DNA of 62,339 nucleotides from Spirochaetia bacterium (GCA_021736385.1 JAIPFY010000010.1:1-62339), one strand, 5' to 3'; shown: positions 42,743-52,132, counted from the stretch's first letter. Program-made: numbers and translations. Notes: generated by a model not told the origin, from the sequence alone.

Positions 42743-44263
42743 TTGCCGCTTGTATCGATGCGACAGATAGACAAGTACTTCTATGGGACTGCAGCCAACA
42801 GACAGGTCTCTCTGGAAATCGAGAGGGGGGAGATCCACGCCCTGCTCGGAGAGAATGGTGCAGGCAAGACGACCCTCATGAACATCCTCTACGGCATCTA
42901 CCAGAAGGATGGCGGGAGCATCAGCTGGAAGGGGGAAGAGGTCAGTTTCTCTTCACCGAAAGATGCGATCGCCAACCATATCGGGATGGTCCACCAGCAC
43001 TTCATGCTGGTGGAGACGATGACCGTCTCACAGAACATCACCCTCGGGCTCCGTTCGAAGCGCCACCCCTTTCCCGATAGAGCCGCTATCGATGCCAGGA
43101 TCACCGAGCTCTCCGGCCGGTACGGACTGCAGGTGAATCCCCGGGCCCTGATCTCAGAGCTCTCTGTCGGGGAACAGCAGCGGGTCGAGATCATCAAGCT
43201 GCTCTACCGGGATGCCGAGCTGCTGATCCTCGATGAACCGACGGCGGTACTGACCCCGCTGGAGATCGAACAGTTCTTCCAGGTCCTGCGTGCCCTTCGT
43301 GATCAGGGACATTCGGTGATCCTCATCACCCATAAGATCCCTGAAGTGATGTCTATCACTGATACCATCACGGTCCTGCGGGATGGACAGTCTATCAGGA
43401 CGCTGCGCACAGCCGAAGCTGATGAGCAGCTGCTCTCACAGCTGATGATCGGCAGACCGCTGCAGCCGGTCATCCCGGAGGTCCTCGAGACCGAGGGAAG
43501 CCGTACCGCTCTGGCGATCGATCGGCTTTCGCTCACGGACCGGGGGATACGACGTCTGGATCATATAAGCTTTGAGATCAGGACCGGAGAGATCTTCGGA
43601 CTGGCAGGGGTCGACGGGAACGGACAGAAGGAACTGGCGGAGACGATCCTGGGGATCCGGATACCGCAGGAGGGCTCCATCAGCTTCTTTGACACCCAGG
43701 TGCAGCAGCTGAACGTACAGCAGCGGAAACGACTCGGTCTGGCATACATCTCTGACGATCGGCATCATGACGGGCTGATCATGGATATGAGTCTGACTGA
43801 GAACTATCTGCTGAAGGCCTTCATGGACAAGCGGTATTCCCGGTATGGGTTCGTGGACTATCGTGCCTGCAGAGCCGCTACCACAGAGGCTGTCACCTCC
43901 TACCGCATCAAGACCCGCGGGACCGAGGAGCCGGTCCGCCTGCTTTCGGGAGGTAATCAGCAGAAGCTGATCCTCTCGCGAGAGCTCTCTGGTGCTCCCG
44001 GGATCATCATCGCCTTCCAGCCCACCCGCGGACTCGATATCGGGGCGAGTGAGTATATTCAGAAGATGCTTGCACAGAAGCGGCGGGAAGGCTGTGCGAT
44101 CCTCCTGATCTCGGCGGATCTGGATGAGATACAGGCCATGAGTGACCGTATAGGGATCATCTATAAAGGGGCTCTTCAGGATATCATCAGCAATACCGGG
44201 AATCTTGATACGACGAGGATCGGACTGCTCATGGCAGGTCATCGTCAGACGGAGGAGTCATGA
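42743..44263 (+). CDS. ABC transporter ATP-binding protein with two ATPase domains, nucleoside/BMP type
   Basis: The 506-residue protein has two ABC domains as in RbsA/YufO. The first has Walker A GENGAGKT, signature LSVGEQQ and Walker B LLILDEPTAVLTP. The second has GVDGNGQKE in place of a normal Walker A and signature LLSGGNQQK, with IIAFQPTRGLD in place of the usual Walker B Asp-Glu, so its ATP site is degenerate, as is common in this family. The TTG at 42743 is preferred because GAGG is eight bases upstream; GTG 42734 and ATG 42758 are alternatives. It overlaps the first permease by four bases. Confidence 0.9.
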   Translation: MPLVSMRQIDKYFYGTAANRQVSLEIERGEIHALLGENGAGKTTLMNILYGIYQKDGGSISWKGEEVSFSSPKDAIANHIGMVHQHFMLVETMTVSQNITLGLRSKRHPFPDRAAIDARITELSGRYGLQVNPRALISELSVGEQQRVEIIKLLYRDAELLILDEPTAVLTPLEIEQFFQVLRALRDQGHSVILITHKIPEVMSITDTITVLRDGQSIRTLRTAEADEQLLSQLMIGRPLQPVIPEVLETEGSRTALAIDRLSLTDRGIRRLDHISFEIRTGEIFGLAGVDGNGQKELAETILGIRIPQEGSISFFDTQVQQLNVQQRKRLGLAYISDDRHHDGLIMDMSLTENYLLKAFMDKRYSRYGFVDYRACRAATTEAVTSYRIKTRGTEEPVRLLSGGNQQKLILSRELSGAPGIIIAFQPTRGLDIGASEYIQKMLAQKRREGCAILLISADLDEIQAMSDRIGIIYKGALQDIISNTGNLDTTRIGLLMAGHRQTEES

Positions 44264-45303
44264 AGCATGTCCCGACTCTCATCTCATACATCGTTATGAC
44301 GGTGCTGCTGTTCTGTATCGCATGCTCTCTGATCCTGGCTGTCGGCAGCAGTGTGATCTCCTCCTTCTCGAGTTTCTTCAACGGGGTGCTCGGTTCCTGG
44401 TACGGGTTCTCGGAAGTGCTGGTACGGGCGACCGTCCTGATCCTGGCGGGGCTCGGGGTCTCGATCGGGTTCAGGACCGGGTTCTTCAACATCGGTGCAG
44501 AGGGACAGATCTATATGGGAGGTGCTGCAGCCGCAGCTGCCGGCATGCTCTTCCCTGGACTTCCCGGGATCCTGCTCGGACCGATCGCCTGTGCCTCTGC
44601 TCTGCTTGCAGGAGGCCTCTGGGCTATGATCCCCGGCTTCTTCAAATCCCGGTTCGGGCTCTCGGAAGTCCTGATGACCATCATGTTCAACTATATCGCC
44701 ATCAACATCGTCGGGCTCCTGGTCAGGACGGTCATGAAAGATCCCTCCTATCCGCTGCCCATGTCGCCTGAGATACCGCAGGCCATGCAGCTGCCCTATC
44801 TGATGATGCCCACCCGGCTTCATGCCGGTCTCATCATCGCGCTCCTCAGTGCAGCGGCGGTCTATCTGCTCATGTGGAGGACCGTCTCGGGGTTCACCAT
44901 GAGGGCTGTCGGGCTGAACCCTCGGGGTGCTTTGTGTTCCGGTATCTCCTGCACCAGGAACATCCTGCTGGCATCTCTGCTGAGCGGGGGGCTGGCAGGT
45001 ATTGCCGGCTACAGTGAGATCGCCGGCATCCACTATCGCCTGCTTGAAGGGTTCTCTCCCGGATTCGGCTATGTGGCTATCATCATAGCGCTTCTGGGTA
45101 AGAATCATCCGGCAGGTATCGTCATCGCGGCTATCGGGATCGCCGGTCTGCAGACAGGGTCCATGACCATGCAGCGGCAGGCCGGAGTGCCTGCCTCGAT
45201 CTCCTGGATCATCATGGGAGCCCTGGTGCTGCTCATCCTTGCGCGAAAGGCCGTCATGCAGATGTATGCTGCACAGAAGGCGATGGGAGAACAACGATCA
45301 TGA
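44260..45303 (+). CDS. ABC transporter permease, nucleoside/BMP type (YufP-like)
   Basis: The 347-residue membrane protein belongs to BPD_transp_2, with GFRTGFFNIGAEGQIYMGG near the first third and EIAGIHYRLLEGFSPGFGY in the second half. It forms a channel with the next permease. ATGA-type overlaps connect it to the ATPase and the second permease. Confidence 0.9.
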   Translation: MKHVPTLISYIVMTVLLFCIACSLILAVGSSVISSFSSFFNGVLGSWYGFSEVLVRATVLILAGLGVSIGFRTGFFNIGAEGQIYMGGAAAAAAGMLFPGLPGILLGPIACASALLAGGLWAMIPGFFKSRFGLSEVLMTIMFNYIAINIVGLLVRTVMKDPSYPLPMSPEIPQAMQLPYLMMPTRLHAGLIIALLSAAAVYLLMWRTVSGFTMRAVGLNPRGALCSGISCTRNILLASLLSGGLAGIAGYSEIAGIHYRLLEGFSPGFGYVAIIIALLGKNHPAGIVIAAIGIAGLQTGSMTMQRQAGVPASISWIIMGALVLLILARKAVMQMYAAQKAMGEQRS

Positions 45304-46244
45304 GTCCTGCAATCGAGCTGGTGAACACGCTGCAGACCTTTCTCACCGCATCTGTACGTATGGCTGTCCCTCTGGTCCTCGCGGGACTGGGAGAGACCTA
45401 TTCGGAGAAGAGCGGTATCCTGAACATCGGCCTCGAAGGGATCATGCTCTTCGGTGCCTTTGCCAGTTTCATCACGGCACATCTTACGAACAGCATCCCC
45501 CTGGGGCTGGCTGCCGGTATGACCGCGGGCTGCCTGATCGCCCTGCTGCATGCCTTCATGAGTATCACCTGCCGTGCTGATCAGACCGTATCAGGGCTCT
45601 CGATCAACTTCCTGGTCTCCGGACTCACCAGTTATCTCTTTCTGATGATCTTCGGGAAGACGACCACCCTACCGGTCTGCCCTACCGTCTCAGAACATGC
45701 GGTCCCGCTGCTTTCGAAGCTGCCGATCATCGGCCCGGCGCTCTTTGAGCAGAACGGGTTCGTCTATTTCACCATGGCGGCTGTCCTGATCTCATGGATA
45801 CTCTTCTACCGGACTGAGTGGGGAGTGATCCTGCACGCTGCAGGGGAACACCCGCAGGCAGCCGACAGTGCAGGACTGAACGTGAGTGCGATCAGGTATG
45901 GTGCTGCAGCCGTCAACGGCATGCTCACCGGGCTCGCAGGCTCCTATCTCACGTTGAGCCTTCTCGGGTTCTTCCTGGAGAACCTCACCTCGGGAAAGGG
46001 GTATATAGCACTTGCGGTGGTGATCCTGGGAAGGAGGGACCCCAAAGGGGTCCTGCTCGCAGGTCTGCTCATCGGAGCTGCCGATGCTCTGCAGTTCCGC
46101 ATTCAGGCCTCGGGTTCTGCGATCCCCTCACAGGTATTCATCATGTTCCCCTATGTGATCACTGTAGCGGTCCTGCTGTTCTCGATCGGCAGATCGAGTG
46201 AACCTGCTGCACTGGGGAAACCATTTGTACGAAGCAGAAGATGA
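45300..46244 (+). CDS. ABC transporter permease, nucleoside/BMP type (YufQ-like)
   Basis: The 314-residue membrane protein has the segments EKSGILNIGLEGIMLFGAF and LTSGKGYIALAVVILGRRDP, typical of the second permease of BMP-type importers. It starts within the previous stop (ATGA). The MerR gene begins 16 bases after its stop, using a promoter that lies inside the end of this gene. Confidence 0.9.
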   Translation: MSPAIELVNTLQTFLTASVRMAVPLVLAGLGETYSEKSGILNIGLEGIMLFGAFASFITAHLTNSIPLGLAAGMTAGCLIALLHAFMSITCRADQTVSGLSINFLVSGLTSYLFLMIFGKTTTLPVCPTVSEHAVPLLSKLPIIGPALFEQNGFVYFTMAAVLISWILFYRTEWGVILHAAGEHPQAADSAGLNVSAIRYGAAAVNGMLTGLAGSYLTLSLLGFFLENLTSGKGYIALAVVILGRRDPKGVLLAGLLIGAADALQFRIQASGSAIPSQVFIMFPYVITVAVLLFSIGRSSEPAALGKPFVRSRR

Positions 46245-46253
46245 TGCTATACT
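46225..46253 (+). promoter_or_regulatory. Internal promoter of the merR-like gene
   Basis: TTGTAC (46225-46230) and TGC-TATACT (-10 at 46248-46253) are 17 bases apart and overlap the end of the permease gene. The -10 ends seven bases before the ATG at 46261, and no ribosome binding site is visible, which suggests a leaderless message. Confidence 0.75.
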
Positions 46254-46260
46254 CCATCGC

Positions 46261-47013
46261 ATGGAAGATCGGTTAACCATAGGAGAGATCAGCGCGCTCT
46301 TCAACCTCAATGTGCAGACACTGCACTACTATGAATCCATCGGGTTGTTCACCCCTGCAGGCAAGAACCCCAATGGTCATCGGTACTACTATTTCGATCA
46401 GGTCTACAAGCTCGCCAGTATCCTCTACCTGAAGAAGATGGGCTACTCTCTGGCCAGGATCCAGCATATCCTCGATACCAGAGGCAGTTCGAACACGCTC
46501 GAGCAGATGCGTGAACAGGCACAGGAGCTGCACAGACAGTGGGAAGAACTTCAACTCATCGAGCGGATGATCACACGCAAGATCGCCTTCACCGAGAGCA
46601 GGATGCACATCACCGACAGTTCTCAGATCACGCAGAAGCACTTCCCTCCGCGTTACTACCTGCCCCTGGGTACTGAAGACCTGCTCTACAGGAATGAACA
46701 CTTCTATCTCTACCCCACGATCGTCTTCTATCGGGGGATGGAGAAGCAGTTCGGGGCCATGATCGATGATGTGACCCTGATCTCCGAAGAGGGTCTGCGC
46801 TTCAGGACCATCGCCGAAGGGTCATTCTGCTGCGGGTACCATACCGGGCCGTATGCACGGGTCCCGGAGACCTTCGGTACGATCAGGGGTGCTGCCGCAG
46901 CTGCAGGGATCCAGCTCGAAGGGACCGCTCTGAATATCAACATCATCGATCAGTTCATAGAGAATGACCCGGAGAAATACATCACCGAGATCCAGTTCCG
47001 CATACGAACATAG
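46261..47013 (+). CDS. MerR-family transcriptional regulator with effector-binding domain
   Basis: The 250-residue protein opens with the MerR winged helix (LTIGEISALFNLNVQTLHYY, about 5-24, then ESIGLFTP), a coiled-coil dimerisation helix (about 85-125) and a C-terminal GyrI-like/BmrR-like effector domain with EGSFCCGYHTGPY. The start at 46261 gives the family N-terminus; the frame from 46198 only extends into the permease gene. It is the best candidate to act at the 19-bp-spacer promoter at 40145 and may sense the imported or deaminated compound. Confidence 0.9.
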   Translation: MEDRLTIGEISALFNLNVQTLHYYESIGLFTPAGKNPNGHRYYYFDQVYKLASILYLKKMGYSLARIQHILDTRGSSNTLEQMREQAQELHRQWEELQLIERMITRKIAFTESRMHITDSSQITQKHFPPRYYLPLGTEDLLYRNEHFYLYPTIVFYRGMEKQFGAMIDDVTLISEEGLRFRTIAEGSFCCGYHTGPYARVPETFGTIRGAAAAAGIQLEGTALNINIIDQFIENDPEKYITEIQFRIRT

Positions 47014-47102
47014 CGGTGTGTACTGACTTTGCGAAGGATCATGCACGTGTGCGGCAGTACCGTGCAGAGGTATGTTCTGGGGGTGGGTTCACCAGGAAGA
47101 TT

Positions 47103-47117
47103 GACACCGGCGGTGTC
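47103..47117. terminator. Dyad between convergent genes
   Basis: GACACC (47103-47108) and GGTGTC (47112-47117) form a six-base stem with a three-base loop between the convergent merR-like and diguanylate cyclase genes. No long T-run is present, so this is a weak terminator candidate. Confidence 0.3.
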
Positions 47118-47122
47118 AGCGC

Positions 47123-48373
47123 TCAGAGCCTCTCTTCGGCTGCCGGTAGAGCCTCTGCAGAGATCACACGGTTCTTACCTTCCCGCTTTGCCTGATACAG
47201 AGCCCTGTCAGCCTGGATGATGGCCTCGTCGATCCCGGTTGCCGAGTATCGCTGCAGATTCACCACTCCGGCACTTGCGGTGACCGTGCTGGTTCTTCCC
47301 TCTGATTCATTGGTCATCTGCTCCTGAGCGGTAAGGATCCTCTTCACGATATCATGGGCATCGGTGGTCGATGCTTTGAAGAGTACCATGACGAACTCCT
47401 CTCCACCCCATCTGATCGCCAGATCAGACTCTCTGCAGTGTGCGGTGAGGATCCCTGCGAAGGTCTTCAGTACCAGATCTCCGTAGGTATGTCCGAACCG
47501 GTCATTGACCTGCTTGAAATCATCAAGATCGAAGATGACCAGAGAGCACTCATCGTTGTATCGCTTGAGATACTGCAGTTCCTGCTGGATGAAATCATAG
47601 AAGAACCTGCGATTGTAGAGCCCGGTCAGGACATCTCTGTTCGAGATGATCTCCAGCTGTCGGTTGGCTTCTCTGAGCATCACGCTCTTTGCGGTGCTCT
47701 CTGAGAAACTCTTGAAATACGAGGTCGATACGACGATCGCCGCAGCGACGATGAACGATCCGTTGATCAGGTTCGCCTGCATCCCCGCATGGGCAGGAGT
47801 ATAGATGAACATGCTGATCGCGAAGATGGTGTAGCTGCCGAGGAAGACGAACAGGTTGAGTGGCGGTTTCAGGATCACCAGGACACTGACGAGCAGGACC
47901 GTCGAGGTGTAGACGGTTATACTGCTGAAGAGACTCTGATCGAGACTGTTGATCACTGCAGAGGCAGAGAGGATGATGAAGACCATGAAGGCGACGGCCC
48001 TGTTGAAGCTCCTGTGTCTGCTTTTCATATAGGATTCTGGACTGGTGAGGACCTTCCGGGCAAGCAGTACCCCCGTGCATGCTACCAGTGCGATCACGAT
48101 ATGCATCAGCAGATAGAGGCCTGTCTCACCGGTCATCGAGCCTGTCCTCCGGATCTGCGGAAGATCATGCAGGAGGATCAGGGCAAGCTCGAAGATGAAG
48201 GTGATGATCAGGACATACTGAGTCCTCAGGGCATTGAAGGTATCCATCTCACGGGCGATGGTATCATGCATCTCTTCGGAGATCCCCGAATGATCCCGTT
48301 CCAGGCCTGCCAGTTCTCTGTATGTCTTCAAAACGTTCAAGTATACCACCTCGGTTCTGCTCTCTATCGACAT
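47123..48373 (-). CDS. Membrane-anchored diguanylate cyclase (GGDEF)
   Basis: The 416-residue protein has about six membrane helices (about 50-215) followed by a GGDEF domain from about residue 240. The active site reads GGEEF and is preceded five residues earlier by RESD, matching the RxxD inhibitory site that binds cyclic di-GMP. Thus it should make cyclic di-GMP and be product-inhibited. No phosphodiesterase is near. The N-terminus is cytoplasmic and charged. A promoter lies at 48482-48454 on the minus strand. Confidence 0.9.
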   Translation of the reverse strand: MSIESRTEVVYLNVLKTYRELAGLERDHSGISEEMHDTIAREMDTFNALRTQYVLIITFIFELALILLHDLPQIRRTGSMTGETGLYLLMHIVIALVACTGVLLARKVLTSPESYMKSRHRSFNRAVAFMVFIILSASAVINSLDQSLFSSITVYTSTVLLVSVLVILKPPLNLFVFLGSYTIFAISMFIYTPAHAGMQANLINGSFIVAAAIVVSTSYFKSFSESTAKSVMLREANRQLEIISNRDVLTGLYNRRFFYDFIQQELQYLKRYNDECSLVIFDLDDFKQVNDRFGHTYGDLVLKTFAGILTAHCRESDLAIRWGGEEFVMVLFKASTTDAHDIVKRILTAQEQMTNESEGRTSTVTASAGVVNLQRYSATGIDEAIIQADRALYQAKREGKNRVISAEALPAAEERL

Positions 48374-48453
48374 GACGACGATAGGGATTCGGTGCTGTCC
48401 GAGAGACTGCTAGAAAAAGATGAGAAAAAACAGTCTGTGAACAGGTACTATGC

Positions 48454-48482
48454 ATTATACTCATCATATAGTATGAGCACAA
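48454..48482 (-). promoter_or_regulatory. Promoter of the diguanylate cyclase gene
   Basis: On the minus strand TTGTGC (48482-48477) and TATAAT (48459-48454) are 17 bases apart. The leader would be about 74 bases. The 215-base divergent region also serves the pirin gene, for which I see no clear promoter. Confidence 0.65.
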
Positions 48483-48588
48483 ATGAAAAAGGAAATTGTT
48501 TGCGCAGTCAGAATGAGTGCTGATGCGCAGGGGCACCGAGTCGGGCGCCAGGTGGTCATCACCACAGAGGCTGCAGGAGGGTAGCGGT

Positions 48589-49425
48589 ATGACAGAACGA
48601 AGGATCAGAAAGATCGTAGGTGGATCGGTTGCCTATGACGGGGCGGGGGTGAAACTGGTACGGGTCTTCGGGCATGAAGAGGTGAAGGACTTCGACCCGT
48701 TCCTGCTGCTCGATGCCTTTGACTCAGAGGACCCGGATGAGTACACCAAGGGGTTTCCCTGGCATCCTCATCGGGGCATCGAGACGGTGACCTATCTGAT
48801 TCACGGTCAAATAGCACACGGGGATTCCCTGGGCAACACCGGGAATATCCTTGATGGAGGCTGTCAGTGGATGACCGCAGGCAGCGGGATCATCCATCAG
48901 GAGATGCCGCAGGCGGTGGACCGCCTTCTCGGTGCACAGCTGTGGATCAATCTGCCGCGAAGCAGCAAGATGACTGAGCCTGCCTACCGTGATATCACCT
49001 CTGATACCGTACCGGTGGTGCAGGACGGGCAGTCGACAGTGCGGGTGATCTCCGGGAGCTACCGGGGAACAGCAGGGCCCGTTGCCGGTGACTATGTCAG
49101 GACCGACTACCTCGATGTGAGTCTCTTGCCCGGAGTCCGCCGTGAATTCCCGTGTGACCCACAGCTGACGGTGTTCTGCTATCTGGTAGAGGGATCCGCC
49201 CATTTCGACCGGCACGCAGGAGCGGTACCGGCCCGCCGTGCGGTGCTGATGGGAAGCGGGGAGTGTGTCAGCGTCGAAGCGGCAGAAGAGGGGGTCAGGT
49301 TCCTCCTCATAGCAGGCAAGCCGCTGCACGAACCGATCGCATGGGGCGGTCCGATCGTCATGAACACCCGGGAAGAACTCCATCAGGCCTTCAAAGAATT
49401 GGATGAGGGGTCGTTCATCAGATAG
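48589..49425 (+). CDS. Pirin-family bicupin protein
   Basis: The 278-residue protein matches the pirin family: FDPFLLLDAFD, FPWHPHRGIETVTYLIHG with metal-binding histidines, and MTAGSGIIHQEMP. The C-terminal half is the pirin_C domain. Bacterial pirins include a quercetinase and proteins with unknown roles. The ATG at 48589 follows an AGGAGGG seven bases upstream; the ORF from 48517 has no similarity before it. Confidence 0.92.
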   Translation: MTERRIRKIVGGSVAYDGAGVKLVRVFGHEEVKDFDPFLLLDAFDSEDPDEYTKGFPWHPHRGIETVTYLIHGQIAHGDSLGNTGNILDGGCQWMTAGSGIIHQEMPQAVDRLLGAQLWINLPRSSKMTEPAYRDITSDTVPVVQDGQSTVRVISGSYRGTAGPVAGDYVRTDYLDVSLLPGVRREFPCDPQLTVFCYLVEGSAHFDRHAGAVPARRAVLMGSGECVSVEAAEEGVRFLLIAGKPLHEPIAWGGPIVMNTREELHQAFKELDEGSFIR

Positions 49426-49554
49426 GGAAGAAGGATGACCGGGGAGTTGACTGATCAGAGGAAATCCCGGTAGAGTATGCCTGTCATCTTGAGATGAGCT
49501 GAAGGACCATCGATAGCACTGTAGATGCAACCTGCTGTAAAAAGGAAGGATGAG

Positions 49555-52047
49555 ATGCATATACTGCCAGTCACCGATCCTGTTCTGATCTTCGCGGTCG
49601 TCATGACCATCGTCGTCGTCGCGCCTCTGCTTGCAGAGAAGCTGAGGCTCCCCGGGATCATCGGCCTGATCACCGCAGGGATCCTGTTCGGGCCGTATGT
49701 CCTTGATGTTCTCGAACATGATAAGACCATAGACCTTCTGGGTACCATCGGTCTGCTCTATATCCTGTTCCAGGCGGGCCTGGAGATCAATCTTGCAGAG
49801 GTGAGGAAGAACAAGTTCCACAGTCTCTCGTTCGGTCTCCTCACGTTCTTCATTCCCCTGATCATCGGGACGGTGAGTGCCCTCTTCATCCTTGACATGA
49901 GTCTCATCGCCTCGGTACTGCTTGCGAGCATGTTCTCCTCCCATACCCTCATCACCTACCCGACGGTCAGCAGGATGGGACTCTCCAAGAAGAGTTCTGT
50001 GACCTCTACCATAAAGGGGACTATCATCACCGATACCCTGGCCTTTCTCGTCCTTGCCGTGATCATTGCCGCGAACCACGGCAGTCTTGATCTCTGGTTC
50101 TGGGTACGGCTCTCTCTTCTCTCGGCTGTCTATCTGTTCACCGTGATCGTGCTCCTGCCGATCCTCGTACGCTGGTTCTTCAGGAAGTTCGCGAACGAGA
50201 CCGGGGTGGAGGAGTATGTCTTCACCATAGCGATCCTCTTCATCTGTGCCTATCTTTCACACCTGATCGGGCTGGAACCGGTCATCGGGGCGTTTCTGGC
50301 GGGGCTTGTCTTCAATACGATGATCCCTGAGAAGAGTACACTCATGAACCGGATCCAGTTCGTGGGGAACTCGCTGTTCATACCGTTCTTTCTGATCTCC
50401 GTGGGGATGATCATCGATGTCAGGCAGTTCTTCGTCGATGTGAACACCCTGATCGTCTCTGCGGTGATGATCATCGTAGCCATATGCTCCAAACTCATCG
50501 CAGCCCATCTGTTCGGGTTATTCACCAAGAGTTCTGTCGCTGAAAGGAACCTGATCTTCTCATTGAGTGTGAACCAGGCAGCGGCGACGCTTGCCGCCGT
50601 GACCATCGGGCACCGGGTCGGACTGTTCAGCGACAGTGTGCTCGCCGGTACGGTCATGATGATCCTGGTCACCTGTTTTACCGGATCGATGGCAACCAGG
50701 ACGTATGCGAGGAAGGTCCTGCTTGAGGAGAAGAGTGTCATCACGGTTCCCAGAAAACGGGCAACCGATCGTCTTCTGCTTCCGATCAAGAACGAGCGGA
50801 ACATCCACCATCTGGTAGAGTTCGCCCTGCTGCTCAAAGAGAAGGAGAGTCATGAACCGATCTATCTGCTGAATGTCGCACTTGACGGGAAGCAGGTCGA
50901 TAGACAGCTGCTCGAGGGCGAGGATGTGCTGGCAAAAGCTCTTGATCTGGTCAATGCTGCCCAGCAGCATGCCATACCGCTGACGAAGATCGACATCAAC
51001 ATCACCAGCGCTCTTCTGCGTTCAGCTCAGGAGCATCGGGTGCCGAGAACCCTGTTTGACTGGAACCCTGAGGAGAAACCCTCCTACGGGGTCTTCAACC
51101 GGGTCATCGACCAATTCATCAAGAACAGTAACGAGGAGGTCTTCGTATCCAGAGTCGTACAGCGGCTGGGTATCACCAAACGGATCGTGTTGATCGTACC
51201 GCCGCTCATGAACAGACAGAAAGGATTCTCAGACAGCCTCTATTCGGTGATCAAGCTCACTCAGATGATCAATGCGAGACTGATCATCTGTGCGGATGAA
51301 CTCTCCAGGCAGGGCATAGAGCCGATCGTGGCGAAGAAGAAGCTCACACTGCAGTATGAGTTCAAGCTGGTCAACAGCTGGAAGGGGATCGATCGTCTGC
51401 TTGATACCATGCTCTCCGATAACGATATGCTCATCCAGCTGCTCGCACGGCCGGGTCAGCTGGCCTGGAGGCTCAGCTTTGACCGGCTGCCCCATGAGCT
51501 GGCGACACGATTCAGCCGTACGAACCTGATCGCTGTCTATCCTCCTTCAGATCCGGAGCATGAGTATGAGGATGGTCTCTCCTCTGATCTGCCGCTCTAC
51601 AGGAAACTCCAGCCTGAGTGCTTCTACTTCCAGTATGCACATCAGCATCCTGAGAGGCTGTTCAAGGATATGTGCCGGAATCTGCAGCAGGGGGACCGGG
51701 ATACCGTCTATGATGATCTGGTCTCCACCCTCAGATCGTCCCCGATAGAGCTCTCGAGACAGATCCTCCTTGTTCATATCCATACACGAGAGATCGATGA
51801 CTATCAGCTTGCTGTCGCTACGAATCCTGATACGTTCTCTGTAGACCATGTCAGTTCAAGGCCCAGGATCATCATCATCCTGCTGTCGCCTGAGAGCTAC
51901 TCTGCCAGAAGTCATCTGGAGATGCTCTCGGAGATCGCTCAGATGGTGAACGGGAAGGAGTTCATCAACAACCTGCTCTCATCAGAGGACTATGATCAGT
52001 TCATCGAGAAGATGGACAGGACACAGGAGCGCTCTCAGCAGAGGTGA
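49555..52047 (+). CDS. CPA2-family cation/proton antiporter with long cytosolic tail
   Basis: The 830-residue protein has about 12 membrane helices in its first 390 residues with KLRLPGIIGLITAGILFGP and FQAGLEI typical of CPA2. The ion-site helix reads GTIITDTLAFLVLAV, with a single Asp preceded by Thr instead of the DD, ND or QD seen in characterised groups. The C-terminal 430 residues are soluble, without a TrkA-N motif, and appear to hold two Usp-like halves. AGGAAGGA lies upstream of the ATG at 49555; the ATG at 49525 precedes that site. The ion cannot be predicted. Confidence 0.85.
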   Translation: MHILPVTDPVLIFAVVMTIVVVAPLLAEKLRLPGIIGLITAGILFGPYVLDVLEHDKTIDLLGTIGLLYILFQAGLEINLAEVRKNKFHSLSFGLLTFFIPLIIGTVSALFILDMSLIASVLLASMFSSHTLITYPTVSRMGLSKKSSVTSTIKGTIITDTLAFLVLAVIIAANHGSLDLWFWVRLSLLSAVYLFTVIVLLPILVRWFFRKFANETGVEEYVFTIAILFICAYLSHLIGLEPVIGAFLAGLVFNTMIPEKSTLMNRIQFVGNSLFIPFFLISVGMIIDVRQFFVDVNTLIVSAVMIIVAICSKLIAAHLFGLFTKSSVAERNLIFSLSVNQAAATLAAVTIGHRVGLFSDSVLAGTVMMILVTCFTGSMATRTYARKVLLEEKSVITVPRKRATDRLLLPIKNERNIHHLVEFALLLKEKESHEPIYLLNVALDGKQVDRQLLEGEDVLAKALDLVNAAQQHAIPLTKIDINITSALLRSAQEHRVPRTLFDWNPEEKPSYGVFNRVIDQFIKNSNEEVFVSRVVQRLGITKRIVLIVPPLMNRQKGFSDSLYSVIKLTQMINARLIICADELSRQGIEPIVAKKKLTLQYEFKLVNSWKGIDRLLDTMLSDNDMLIQLLARPGQLAWRLSFDRLPHELATRFSRTNLIAVYPPSDPEHEYEDGLSSDLPLYRKLQPECFYFQYAHQHPERLFKDMCRNLQQGDRDTVYDDLVSTLRSSPIELSRQILLVHIHTREIDDYQLAVATNPDTFSVDHVSSRPRIIIILLSPESYSARSHLEMLSEIAQMVNGKEFINNLLSSEDYDQFIEKMDRTQERSQQR

Positions 52048-52063
52048 TCCCTGCCCTTGGCTG

Positions 52064-52090
52064 TCTCCTCCCGCCTGGGGCGGGAGGAGA
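52064..52090 (+). terminator. Strong GC-rich hairpin after the antiporter gene
   Basis: Twelve-base perfect arms TCTCCTCCCGCC (52064-52075) and GGCGGGAGGAGA (52079-52090) with a three-base loop lie 17 bases after the stop. There is no T-run after it, so it may stabilise the message or terminate with help. Confidence 0.6.
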
Positions 52091-52132
52091 AGATGCGGAC
52101 TGTGCTGCACACAGCTGGTATATGCTTTTTCC

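Noticed and set aside
44284-45294. 336-codon open frame antisense to the first BMP-type permease
   Set aside because: Unusually hydrophilic and rich in Asp, Arg, Gln and His, with no family resemblance; a shadow of a hydrophobic membrane protein on the opposite strand.
48724-50079. 451-codon open frame on the minus strand across the pirin and antiporter genes
   Set aside because: It lies antisense to two genes with clear families, its translation is low-complexity (rich in Asp, Glu, Arg and Gln), and it matches no family. It results from the codon bias of the opposite strand.
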